From NCBI GenBank assembly GCA_043228905.1, contig JBHGNT010000017.1, positions 16,864,001-16,928,000 on the forward strand: DNA of 64,000 nucleotides, given 5' to 3'. The notes beneath the pieces were generated by a model. The model was not told the DNA's origin. It was given only the letters and a program-made list of their open reading frames with translations, and did no database searches. The stretch is from Azolla caroliniana (Eukaryota > Polypodiophyta). A program made the position numbers and the translations under genes. Positions 44,995-56,294 of the stretch are shown piece after piece; the first letter of the stretch is position 1; the number at the start of each line of letters is the position of its first letter.

Positions 44995-45240
44995 TAGTCA
45001 ATATTGTACCTCTTGTTACATGCAAATGAGCACAAATTCAACTGTGACATACTTGAAACATAAAACTTAAAACATAAATCAATGTATGACATACTTGAAA
45101 CATAAACCTTAAAACATAAATCAACATATGGCATACTTGAAACATAAAACTTAAAACATAAATCAACATATGACATAATTGGAACATAAAATGTAAAACA
45201 TAAATCAACGCATGACATACTTGAAACGTAAATCAACCAC
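44995..45240. repeat. about 48-bp tandem repeat
   Basis: Four to five units built on CATACTTGAAACATAAA and CTTAAAACATAAATCAA lie just left of the MULE-like remnant. A repetitive minus-strand open frame over them is an artefact of the repeat. Confidence 0.75.
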
Positions 45241-45942
45241 ATTACTTATGGCATTATATGATGTCAAACTTTTATCGATGACTATCGCATTTGGCCTCAC
45301 ATTGGACATCCATGCAAATATGACTCTCAAGCAAGTTTCTAAAGCTACTTTCTCATGGTTTGATCCCTTATCAAAACTACATATCATGTACCATAATGGG
45401 ATGCCAATTCTTATGGCGTTTGGGGCCTCATCTACATATAATGGCAACCCAAATTAGTTTGTTTTAAATGTGGAGTTGATTTCCCAAGAGTTGTTTACTG
45501 ACAATCACTCACACATCTCTAACATCCATTCATCTTGAAGCAACAAGATGAACAGTTGCCTTGCGGGAGATCCAAAATCACCAGGCAAGTAAGGTTGTAC
45601 ATGAACCACCTTCCCAATATCTCGAAGTGCATAGGCATCTTGCATTATCAAAGACCAATCAACCTCTAACATGGCACTCCCAATTTTTAACTTGTTGGCC
45701 AGATTATGGACCTCCTTTGGTATCATAAAGAACCTATAACTCACAAGGTCCAATGGACAAGCCTTGGACTTATGATATGCTTCCTTACGCATGGTCATCC
45801 ATGCCACATCTTGTGCAAATCCAACATAAAAAATATCATCTTTGCAACAACTTAAAACATTTGGGTGTGCCGGCAAATAGTATACATCCGGTCTACTTCC
45901 CGGTACATGACCTGTATGTGGTCCATATATTGAAATAGTCAT
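45205..45942 (-). pseudogene. MULE-like transposase remnant
   Basis: Two minus-strand pieces in the same frame, 45942-45505 and 45447-45205, are separated by two stops. The second piece (GIPLWYMICSFDKGSNHEK, RPNAIVIDKSLTSYNAI) resembles the central part of Mutator-like transposases, where an Asp in the second motif follows a conserved proline. The first piece is compatible with upstream or unrelated sequence. No terminal inverted repeats were recognised. The assignment rests on a few motif-like phrases. Confidence 0.4.
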
Positions 45943-46224
45943 GGTCCCATTGTCAACCCCTTCATTCCTTCAAGCGTCCACATGAAAAGTACCCCCACAT
46001 CGAGATGAAAGCTTTCTACGTCGAATGCATGGATATTGCCGTATGGGCACACCGGCTTGGTGACAAGCATACCTAGTCACACGTGCACCCCTTGCGACCC
46101 CTTGCCTCTGTAATTAATTGGAGGATAATTAACTCTAATTGCCAACAAGGGGGTTTAGGGATTAATGTGACTTAAAATGTGATTAATTTATTCCTTAATA
46201 TGGCCATTTTTTGCCGTTTTTATT

Positions 46225-46720
46225 TAATCAGGTTGGGCGACCTGTTTATGAGAAGAGATGTTTTTTAAGAGGGTTGGAAGACCTGATTTAGGTCACATGA
46301 TTAATAGGTTCGGCGACCTATTTAATAGGTTAGGTGACCATATTAAAACAGGTTGGGCAACCCGTTTATGAGAATCGATGTTTTTTAAGAGGGTTGGGAG
46401 ACCTACAATAGGGTAACCTGAGTAATAGGTTGGGCGACTTGTTTAATAAGTTGGGTGACAATATTAAAATAGGTTGGGCAACCTGTTTATGAGAAGAGAT
46501 TTTTTTTAAGAGGGTTGGGAGACTTGATTTATACAATAGGGGGACGCGAGTAATCGGTTGGGCGATCTGTTTGATAGGTTGGGTGACTATATTAAAACAG
46601 GTTGGGCAACCTATTTATGAGAAGAGATGTTTTTTAAGAGGGTTGGGAGACCTGATTTACGAGAAGATATATATTTTAAACAGGTTGGGAGACCATATTT
46701 AAGAGGGTTGGGTGACCGGA
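46225..46720. repeat. tandem repeat with GGTTGGGCGACCT motifs
   Basis: About four units of 110-135 bp, each with ACAGGTTGGGCAACCTGTT, TATGAGAAGAGATGTTTTTT and AAGAGGGTTGGGAGACC. The AACAGGTTGGGCAACCTGTT part is close to a palindrome. It is followed at 46735-46915 by two to three units of AAACAACATATCTTTGAA. Confidence 0.75.
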
Positions 46721-46919
46721 ATAGTTATGAAATAACATATATATGAAAACAACGTATCTTTGAAAAACAACATACACAAATCACACTATGACTGAGAAAA
46801 CAACATATCTTTGAATCTAAAACATATGTATGAAAACAACATATCTTTGAAATAGAGCAGACACAAATCATAGTATGAGAGAGAAAACAACATATCTTTG
46901 AATCCAAAACAGGTTTAGA

Positions 46920-47957
46920 GGCAAGAGTCCAACATTGGAGATTACCAAGATTACCAACACTTGAGATAAAAAACTTTTCCATTTATCGGTTTTTTTTCGA
47001 TATACAATGAGTCGCTACTCGCTATACAAAAAGTGGTGACCCATATTACAACATCCGTGTATAACAAAATATAATACCACATGTACAACATCCGCTCCAC
47101 TACAAATAATATGATGATATTTACAATATTTGTCGTATACATAATATCCATTATATGATAGCCAATCTCTAATATTTGTGGCCATGAGAGCCATGATAAA
47201 ATTTCTATAGCCAATCCAAAATTTACAATATGGGGTCACCAGTCACAAGTGCAAATCCCAGTACCCTTCGTGCCCACTCATCCACATGAATCCAAAGTGA
47301 ATCCACTTTGCGTTTGGTGAACCACATCTCTGTGCCTTGTCACCAAATATGTACAAAAACCCAGCTATACAAAAACCACATGAATAAGACATTTGTAACT
47401 ACACTTATAAAAGCCGGAGATATCCATCCTTGTAACAACTCCTCGATCAACATTTGTATAGTCCCTATCATTCTAATATCAAGCCATAATATCACATTAA
47501 AATCATAATATCAACCAAAACCTTCTCCCAAACCCTAATTTCTCGACATGAAAAAGCCAACCACATCAAAAAAAAAAAAATCAGAAAATGTAGAGACGAA
47601 CACAAATACATACCTAGGAAATAGTAGGGCACTGATTGCAAAAGTGATTGTTGGGAATGTTGATTGCAAATCGCCTGAAGAAAAAGGGTTTTCCCAACAA
47701 AAAAACCTGTCAATCACGTTTGAAAATTTGAGAGATAATGACAGGTTTTAGGGTTTTTGTCAAGAGCAATACTAAAACAAAGAAGTACTATCAGGAACAG
47801 TACTAAGACAAAGAAGGAATTAGTACTAAAAGATGAGGATTAGTACTAAGGGAGGTATATAACTCTCGAGAGAAGGAAAGAGTGAGTGAGAGAGAGAGAA
47901 TGAGGATAACAAAAGATATATATTATGTTAAGGGAATATACAATAGTAGCTAGGAGG
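46920..47957. other. gene-free stretch left of TE2
   Basis: No gene is recognised. Around 47765-47860 several AGTACTAA motifs occur, as in the repeat at 1655-2440. GA-rich simple sequence lies at 47865-47910. Confidence 0.4.
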
Positions 47958-47958
47958 C

Positions 47959-47962
47959 TTAA
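47959..47962. repeat. TTAA target duplication of TE2, left copy
   Basis: TTAA adjoins the left inverted repeat and is matched by 57342-57345. Confidence 0.7.
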
Positions 47963-47998
47963 AACACGTTCGCGTTCACAAGTGGAAGGATCGCGCAT
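47963..47998 (+). repeat. TE2 left terminal inverted repeat
   Basis: 36 bp starting AACACGTTCGCGTTCACAAG; pairs with 57306-57341 with a single mismatch. Confidence 0.9.
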
Positions 47999-48320
47999 AA
48001 ATGGAAGGAGAAGGGAAATTTTAGGGGTTTTTCAATGATTTTACAAAACACATTGATACCAGTATCATACAAGTTCAAACATACTATGAAAAAGGTTAAA
48101 AATCCACTATTTTCGTGATTTAGAAGTAACTAAAAAAAGACGAATTTCAAAAACATACATTCTCAATTTATATCACAAACTTTACAACCAATGTTATTTT
48201 ATAAGAAACAATTTTTGGGAAATCATAAGAATTCAAAACACATGATTTTATATTACTCGATTTGTTACAAGCGGAATGTAGTTACACTTAATAGCCAAAT
48301 ATACATTCATGATCACTCCT

Positions 48321-51101
48321 TTACGAAGAATCACTACTATAACTAATATACAATGACGATTCCTCCTCATCATCCTCGGATGTACCAATCAGTGCATTAT
48401 CTTCGTCATAAACCAAATGGTTTGACTCTAGATTATATGTAGCAGATCTCGTTTGCCTTTGACTCGAGCCACCTTGTAGACCTGGTAATTTTTCTTTTAT
48501 TATATCTATTGTTGACTTCCTTAATCGTCCGGCTTTTGTAAGTGTGAAGTCGTACACGATGATATCCACATCAGAGATATCAAGGGTCGAGGTGTTACGA
48601 ATGTTTCGCTTCCTCTTCCTACCTCCCCTTCTTGTTTGGCATTCAATCATCTCCAATGTATACTTACCTGTAAAAGCATTTGCACTTCTAGTGTTGTACC
48701 AATGAACATTTATAGACTTGATCGTGTTATCTATTTCATGCATTAGCACTTCTAGAATTTTACCAACCCAAAATTGGTGGCCATGTGAGTTCTCATCAGC
48801 CGGCGTTGCAATCAACATCCCCGCGGTGAGCTCTTGCAAATTTCCTTGCCATCTAGCTTCGGCTGCTTTGGTCATCCTTGGTCCCACATAAATGTCTCTT
48901 TGTTGTGGATGGACCAAGCTGTCATTAATCGCATTTACTAGTCGCTCCGGACTTCTATTTACGCGATCATGTTGCAGCGACCATGTGAATGGCGTTTCCA
49001 AATTCCAATTATCAACAGATACACAATTGTCTATAATTTCTTTCTGATCACTATAAAATACATCCCACTATGACGTGTCTTGTTGTGCGGCATATTTCTT
49101 GGCGGCCTCAATATGTTTTCTTTTTTCTTCTAAGGCTTGGAGCCATGACCGTTTTTGTTCTAATACCAAGTCGCTCTGCAACTGTCCTTTCTTCTCAATT
49201 GGCATTTGCTTAGCTCCATGGACAATTGTACTCGGCATACAAAGTAATAACTGGCAACCACCTTCAGGTTCCCATGTTGTAGAAGATGAATATTGTTTAG
49301 CATACAAAAGTGTAGAACCACTTATTCCATTTTTCTTTATCAAAAAAATGTGATTGAAACTTATATTGTTTAACTGAGCAAGCACTTTAACATTCCCACC
49401 ACCCCCATCTAATATATATCTCTTAAAGTCATATACCTCCTTCAAGTGTAACACTTTTGGGCGTGGTGTATATGCATCACAAATGACATCAAATAGTTTA
49501 GGTAAAGTGAAAGCATCATGCCGAGACAACTGTCTAGAGAATGTGCTAAACATCTGATCTATATGGTCATGTGTGTGGCCAACCAAAAGGAAATTGACTT
49601 TCACTTTCCTAAACAATTCTAGGTTGACCAACATACTTAGATAGCCAAATACAGTTGAATTTTTGTTCTCTCTAGCAGTATTGTCCAATTGAATGTATAG
49701 AACAGGGGGGAAAGGTTGTCCCCAAGACATCAAAACTCGGTGAATCACTGTAACTGTTAGGTTAGGGTCATTGTGAACATTGGGGTAAGTAATGAAGACG
49801 TGAGGTCGAACAGACCTATTATAAGCCAAGCATCCCACCAAGTGCATTTGAACAAGGCACTCATCATTGACATCTTTGGGGAGCCTCCGCATATGCGGCA
49901 AGCATGTCTTCTTCTGGTCCATGCCATCTATCATTAAGCACATGTATTGTTCAGGCCTCTTCAAACACTTCTTTCTATGATGCATCGCCTTCCTTCGTTC
50001 TAAGGATTGTGCCTCACGATGCTCTTGTAGTAACTTCTTACTCGTATCCTTTTCCATTGATGTCTTTGCACCTTTAGCCAAACTTTTAAGATTTGCACAA
50101 ATGGAGCAATAACCCATACGTACTTTACGAGGAATAATAACATTTGAAAACCGAGCTCTCCATAATCTTGTGAATTGGCTATAGGTGATAGACTTATTAC
50201 GTGAGCCCAGCATTTCAGATCGATAGACATCATAAACTTCCCGACGGGTATAATTATCAGAAAGATGCATCCTACCTGTAGTGGGCATTACTTCACAATT
50301 TAACTGAAAGTAAGTTTTCATCCAGCCAATAGCTAGTCTTCCAATTGCACCTTTCATACTTGGAACCTCTTTACAATTGAGCATCTGATCCCCGCTAAGT
50401 AGACGTTGTTGTACTCTATGTAGCCGCATGTTACTAACACATAACACAATTTTGAATGCAACTCTACATATCTGTTGCGCATGGAAGATATAATACTCGA
50501 ATGATACTTTGATCCCCGTACATTTGTCAGATACTAGTTGCATATGTGATCCGAGGTAAGTGTCTTGCTCATCACCGGTCATCGAAAAATAGTATCGCCT
50601 TAATTCTCGCAACTTTGATTTTCCAATCATAGACATACAACCACGGGCACAACATATTTTGTTGACATCAAATCCAATCTGTTTATCTGATGTCACCAAG
50701 CTAAATCTAGCCAGACGAATTCTTCGTGGGATTCTTCTAATATGCATAGGGCTCCCAGATTTCTCTTCCTGCATAGAGGTTGGTGTAACCTTGTTACAGT
50801 CTAATTCTCTGTTCTGACCATCGCCAATGTTATTCAATGTTTCCTGGGCACTTCCTTCATTCTCGGTATCTTTATTAATATCGTATTCTTCAATAGAGAA
50901 CTCTTCACATGTGTCAATATTTACATTCCCTGTAGATGAGCTCAGACAATATTCTTCGATAGAATATGGTGAGTCGGTTGAAAGACAATATTCTTCAATC
51001 GAATATGGTGACTCTGTTGACATACAATACTCTTCATTAGACAACGATGGGTCTGATGACAAACAATATTCTTCAATCGAGAACGGTGAATCTTCACTCA
51101 T
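48321..51101 (-). pseudogene. TE2 DUF7869-like DDE transposase, one in-frame stop
   Basis: A minus-strand frame runs from the ATG at 51101 to 48321, broken by a single TAG at 49070-49068; both parts are in the same frame, about 925 codons in all. The N-terminus has five copies of a short motif around SIEEYCLS (residues 7-75). A Cys-containing CSICANL (about 332) precedes the catalytic-looking core: LMIDGMDQKKT (D392, D395), YIQLDNTARENKN (D473) and LVGHTHDHIDQMF (D512, D515). This IDGMDQ...LDN...GHTHxxIDQ pattern is that of the DUF7869 transposase-like family. The part after the stop contains FWVGKILEVL and INVHWYNT, a BAH/Tudor-like extension, then an acidic tail. Whether the TAG is a recent mutation, an annotated-end stop or read through cannot be told. 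Confidence 0.75.
50880..51085 (-). repeat. 39-bp-type coding repeat for SIEEYCLS motifs
   Basis: Five tandem units of TCNATNGAAGAATATTGTCT-like sequence encode the N-terminal SIEEYCLS repeats of the transposase. The spacing stays a multiple of three, so they are selected as, or derive from, coding sequence. Confidence 0.7.
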
Positions 51102-51770
51102 GGCTTAAGGTCTAGATAGGGCTCTCTAAGTTATACTCCTCTCTAACCATATACTCCTCCCTAAACATAAACTTCTCTCTAAACAAAAGCCAAATCAATA
51201 GAATGTCTATATTATGTAATATTCTATTAATACAATACATCTAAAAATTATTTTTAATAAAGTAATTTAACTTAAATTATCAATCATTATATAAACTAGA
51301 TCTAAATGATGTTATATCAAGTAAAATATAAAACTAATCATTAACAAGCCTTGAATATGTTGGATTAATGTTAAAATCATTGGCTAATTAATGACACCCA
51401 TTTTGATATAGAACGTCTCACTCATTGGTTCTTTAATGCTCACCATTTTAAATATTAGACTTATCAATCATTGGTTAATTCATGCCCACATCTTTAATAC
51501 ATAACATTTGAGAGTCATAAAAATTGTTGCTTTTAGTAATCAATCATTGGTACATTCATGAACCTCTATCATTGTCTCCTTCATAACCTTTGAAGTGATT
51601 GTAGGTTGTTATGAGTATAAAACATTGATCAATATGTTAGTTTGACTTTGTAATCATTAATACAATCATAAGTTACTATAGTTAATGTGACTATGGTTAC
51701 AAACTAACTATCCTCAAAGTTACCAACATTGGTTAAGGTGACTATGGTTACTTTAACCATGGGTTCAATC
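51102..51770. promoter_or_regulatory. divergent intergenic region of TE2
   Basis: About 670 bp of AT-rich DNA upstream of both TE2 genes. It contains short repeats of CTCTCTAAACATA (51130-51190) near the transposase start, and GTTACTATGGTTAATGTGACT-type motifs (51670-51760) near the methyltransferase start. No gene is seen. Confidence 0.5.
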
Positions 51771-51772
51771 CC

Positions 51773-51780
51773 TATAAATA
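51773..51780 (+). promoter_or_regulatory. TATA box of the ParB-methyltransferase gene
   Basis: TATAAATA lies about 150 bp before the ATG at 51924. The leader between contains repeated 9-10-mers (CAGAGCGTA, CAGAGCACA) from 51808 to 51880. Confidence 0.55.
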
Positions 51781-51923
51781 GGAAGACCTCATCATATTTC
51801 ACTCACCAGAGCGTACAGAGCGTACAGAGCACACAGAACGCAGAGAGCACACAGAGCACACAGAGCACTCAGAGCACAAAGCACGAAAGCGCGATCTCCG
51901 CCTCCACTTCAACACGATCAACC

Positions 51924-54900
51924 ATGTCTTCCAAGAGAATCGAGCGCGAGGAGTCCAGGTAGGCGTCTGACACTGTGGACATTTTTGTAAATATGTTTCG
52001 TTTCTCAAGAACTCGATAAGGCGTATCGAGTTCATGTATACAATACAAATATTTATACACGAACTCGATACGGCGTATCGAGTTCGTGTATAAATATTTG
52101 TATTGTATACATGAACTCGATACGCCGTATCGAGTTCATGTTTAAAGTGTAGGTTTTAAACACGAACTCGATACGGCGTATCGAGTTCATGTTTAAAACC
52201 TATACTTCAAACACAAACTCGATACGGCGTATCGAGTTCGTGTTTAAAATTCAAACTTTAAACACGAACTCGATACGGCGTATCGAGTTCCTGTTTAAAG
52301 TGTAGGTTTTAAACACGAACTCGATACGCCGTATCGAGTTCGTTTTTAAAGTTTGAATTTTAAACACGAACTCGATACGGCGTATCGAGTTCATGTTTAA
52401 AGTATAGGTTTTAAACACGAACTCGATACGCCGTATCGAGTTCGTGTTTAAAGTGTAGGTTTTAAACACGAACTCGATACGCCGTATCGAGTTCGTGTAT
52501 AAAGTGTAGGTTTTAAACACGAACTCGATACGCCGTATCGAGTTCGTGTATAAAGTGTAGGTTTTAAACACGAACTAGATACGGCGTATCGAGTTCGTGT
52601 ATAAAGTGTAGGTTTTAAACACGAACTCGATACGCCGTATCGAGTTCGTGTATAAAGTGTAGCCTTTGAGAGAGAAAAATCGTTTACGGGGTGGAAATGA
52701 TATCAAATTGTCTGGCAAAATCAGTCTTTTTTAGGTTGACTTTACTTACTTTTAAACAAATACATGCTCTAATTATAGGTGTTTTATGACCTAGTTTAGC
52801 TTAAAATAGTAGAAAATGATCTACAAATTGCCTTCACTATGCCAAATTCTCCTCAATATAGGTTTAGAATCTATATAAGTCATACCTACTATTTAAAAGA
52901 ATATATAACCCGTTTTACTTATTACGATATATATTTTCTAGGTTGAATAGCCCTGCCTATAATAGATTTTTGAATATGTTACTGCTCCTGGAAACTGTTC
53001 TTCATTATAATAACAACTTCAATCTACGTGACTGTCTAACTTATGTTTTTGCATATACTTTCTTAAATAGGTCGTTTGAGAACCTGTCAGACCGACCCGT
53101 GAAGAAAATTAAGCTTCGCATACAAGGTTCTCCAATCGAAGCCCAGACCAAGGTAACTCCGGAGACCATGAAGAGAGGAAAGAAGCTTCTCTTTAACGAA
53201 GAGACAAAATCTCAGCCACATAGTGATGTAAGCCAAAAGAAACTTGTCGCCGCTACTGGAGGCGAAGACCTTCCTGACCGAGATCTAACGGACAAGGAAT
53301 GGTGTATGCAATATGTCGACTCAAAGAAAAAAGTCGTATTGTATACAGCAAAGAAGAAGGGTGAGGGGCAGCTAGGAAAAGAAACTCCATTTATGTATGG
53401 CCGAATTCTACGATTTGACTACGAAGATGCAGATTCGGCCAACATACTGGTAATGATAGAGTGCTCCAAGGGGGTACGCAAAGTGTTCCTTTCAGAAGAC
53501 CTTTTAGTAAAGGAATCTTGTGGGCCTGAAGTGTTCAAAAAAGCACTTGATAACTCACAAAACCTGATTGTTACCTTGAGGCCTTATATACAAGGCCATG
53601 TAACTCTAAGAGATGAAGAGCCCTCCCACTTGAAGGCCACAAAAAAGGTATCCAAAGTCCAGTCAAGACCAGCCAAGAAGAAGACAACGAAAATGTCGGA
53701 TACGGATTCGACAAGTGAAAATGAAGAAGAGGATAATAAGGGGACGCCAGGGGCCGAGCTGGCCTCGGGTGTCTTGTCATCCGAGCAGAATAAAATAAGG
53801 ATAGAGTTAATGCAACGGAAGCTGGTCAGGAAAGGGCAAGTATTTAATTTGCCTATAACACACATCCATCGGCCCCCTATTGATGAAAAAACAGGTCGAA
53901 GACCACTTGAGATTAGAGAGCCTCATCGCATGCATGTTCAAAATCTCAAGAAAAAAATGAAAATTAATCCTCATGCCACAGTGGTGCCTTTTATTGTTAT
54001 GGTGGATCCTGAAGAATGTGAAACCATTGAAGATTTTGATATCAGAAAGCATGATCAATATAATTATTTTGTCATTGGTGGATCGCATTCAGCAGAGGCA
54101 CGTCGGCAACTTGTGAGAGAACATCCAACCACTTTCTTCTTCAAGTATGCCGAGTGCAAAATTTATGTTGGGCTCACAACCGAAGAGGCTAAGCTGTTGG
54201 CATGGGACCATAATAATGATAATGACTATAGGCAGAAAATGTCGTCTATTGAGCATATACGGTTCTTCCACCACGAGTATTTAGATGTGAAACAAAAGTT
54301 TGGTGTGAAGTTACATCCAGGCCTTCGACGTCAATGTCTGCATGAAGTCGGCATTGTAGTAGATGATAATGTTAGGTCCGATGGTCTTCGAAAGTATGAA
54401 TCTTGGTTTCAATTGGCGTTTAGAGATGGAGAAGTATGGGACCTCCAAGATCAAATCTTCTCAATGTGGGAGAATAAGGAGGTGAAGGGTCAACGACAAA
54501 AGAAATGTAGGGTTGACCCTCAACTAGAATTAAAGTCACAAGCCGCCAAGAAAATTGACTTGACAATTGAAGAAGCGGCAGACGACATGAAGCTGTCTCT
54601 ATGGAGAGCGATGCAAGGTATTAAGGACGAGCAGCTTCTTGTGTCCGTTTTGTCAAGGGTTGTGGCGAAAGATTTAAGCCTTGAAGAAATGGTCACCGAG
54701 TTCAATAAGTAAGTCTTTCAAATACTGAAATTGTAGTCTATCTGGTGTAATTTAAAGTTCTAATCTGGATTTCTAATTTTACAGTCATAAGGTGTACATG
54801 AAGATCCAAGAAGTAATGATGAAACAACTTGGATGTATAACTTGGGAACAAGTGACCGAGTATTATCCTCTAACGTCTTCGTATAAGGCGTTATCAGAGT

Positions 54901-56294
54901 ATTTTATTGCATTCAAGGATTGGGTTAGTATTGATGTTATTTCATTACCCTCTCATCATATGTAGAGCTTGTATAATAATACCTGATGTCCTATTGCTTC
55001 TATTAGAAACCGTGTCGAGGCAAGAAACAAGGAGAAGTTAAGGATATACACGATTTCCCTACATCCTTCCTTGCACATCTCGAGCGAGCCAGAAAAGAAA
55101 AGGATCGTCGCTTAGTCAAGGCGTACGAAATGGAGGAAGATGGCTCGTTTAAAAAATTTAGCCACAAAAAAGATATTACGAGAGATCTTTATTACAATGT
55201 GGTTTGTGGTGATGTCATCGACTTGATCCAGAAGGTGCCAAAGAAGGAATATACGCTAATGATTGCGGATATTCCTTACGGATTTCGAATGGCTGGGTCA
55301 TCATACGACGATGAACCGTTTAGGTTTAAACAATTGGAGAAGATGGTCAAGGATTTCGCTGAGCTAACGACCGCATCCTTGTGGCGAATAGTTGTCTTTC
55401 ATAGTATGGACCAAGGGTACTCGGTAGCTCAAGCTTTGAGATCTCGTTGCCATGGCATCGAGAACCTTGCATGGTAAGGATATTTATAGGTGTCTTTCAT
55501 TATATTGCAATTCTTAAGGTTGTTGAATCTATTCTTAACTCGATGAATTATTTTTTATAGGATCAAGACCAATGTAAATAGAGGGCCAACTTTTCGGTTC
55601 GTTAATGCCATTGAATACATAACGGTTGGCTACTTCGATGAAATTAAAAAACAGAGAATCAAAGAGCATTCTAATGAAGTGGGAGGTTCAAATCTGTTGG
55701 TATATCCAGCAGTGACTCGGAAATTGCGACATGTCACCACAATAGAACGGGGACTTGTCAACCCATACCAAAAACCTCAACGACTTATGATGCGCTTGAT
55801 CGAGATGTTTTCTGTCGAAGGAGACTGGATATTAGATCTCTTTTCTGGCACAGGTATTCCTCGAACTAGGGTAACGATCTTGAGATAACCAATCAATTTT
55901 TTTCGTTTGACAACTAAATCTTCTTGTTACTTACATCATAGGAACTACGTCAGCATGTGCATTGAAGCTGTTTAGGAATACAGTTGCATTGGAGAAGGAC
56001 GAGGACCAAGTTATATTTATTAATATGCGGATTAAGGCTTTGTGGGAGTGCCCAGACCAGGATGAGGAGCTCGGTGCAAAGAACCTCGCCAATACAGAAA
56101 GGTTTCAACCCGCTTCGCGAGAGCCTATTCCTCCGTTAGCCGGCGAACCGGGAGAGCTAATAGAGCTTGATGATGAGCTTATAGAAGATATTTCGTTGGC
56201 CCGGCTAACAGGGGAAACCAATGCACGTATAGCCGAAGACAGTTCTACACAAGATGATGAAGAAAATGACGTTGATGAATTGATTGCTATGTAA
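51924..56294 (+). CDS. TE2 ParB-like domain fused to beta-class DNA methyltransferase
   Basis: Six exons join in frame with GT-AG borders: 51924-51958, 52942-54708, 54785-54923, 55007-55473, 55561-55853 and 55942-56294, about 1017 residues. Residues 160-205 hold a small beta-rich region (MYGRILRFDYED, RKVFLSEDLLV), possibly BAH/Tudor-like. Residues 312-445 resemble ParB/Spo0J N-terminal domains (ITHIHRPPID, HVQNLKKKMKINPHA, YFVIGGSHSAEARRQL, YVGLTTEEAKLLAWDHN). The C-terminus is an S-adenosylmethionine amino-methyltransferase: motif IV IADIPYGF (733-740, a DPPY variant with Ile for Pro) comes before motif I LDLFSGTGTT (895-903), the beta-class order of bacterial and phage N6-adenine/N4-cytosine enzymes. 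Asp in motif IV favours adenine, but the target base is unproven. The tail is acidic. No restriction nuclease lies nearby. An alternative acceptor at 53072 would skip 43 residues. Confidence 0.82.
52005..52651. repeat. 13 near-perfect 33-bp palindromes at 51-bp spacing
   Basis: Each copy has the core CTCGATACGSCGTATCGAG flanked by ACACGAA and TTCGTGT. The central base is G or C, so copies occur in both orientations. Centres lie at 52021, 52073, 52125, 52176, 52227, 52278, 52329, 52380, 52431, 52482, 52533, 52584 and 52635: two steps of 52 bp, then ten of 51. The linkers are TTAAA plus GTGTAGGTT or variants. The array is inside intron 1 of the ParB-methyltransferase gene. The outer two copies and the one at 52584 carry single changes in the core. 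Confidence 0.95.

Noticed and set aside
44994-45242. Minus-strand cysteine-tyrosine repeat protein
   Set aside because: Product of the 48-bp tandem repeat; no independent evidence of coding.
52251-52571. Minus-strand 106-codon frame encoding repeated TYTLNTNSIRRIEF
   Set aside because: It translates the palindrome array (51 bp is a multiple of three), lies within an intron, and has no start context.
52005-52651. CRISPR-like array (regular repeats, regular spacing)
   Set aside because: The spacers are not unique (variants of one linker), the repeats are perfect palindromes, no cas genes are present, and the context is a spliced eukaryotic gene.
51924-56294. Restriction-modification system
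   Set aside because: No restriction nuclease or specificity subunit is present. The partner gene is a transposase and the gene has introns, so a bacterial system or contamination is unlikely.
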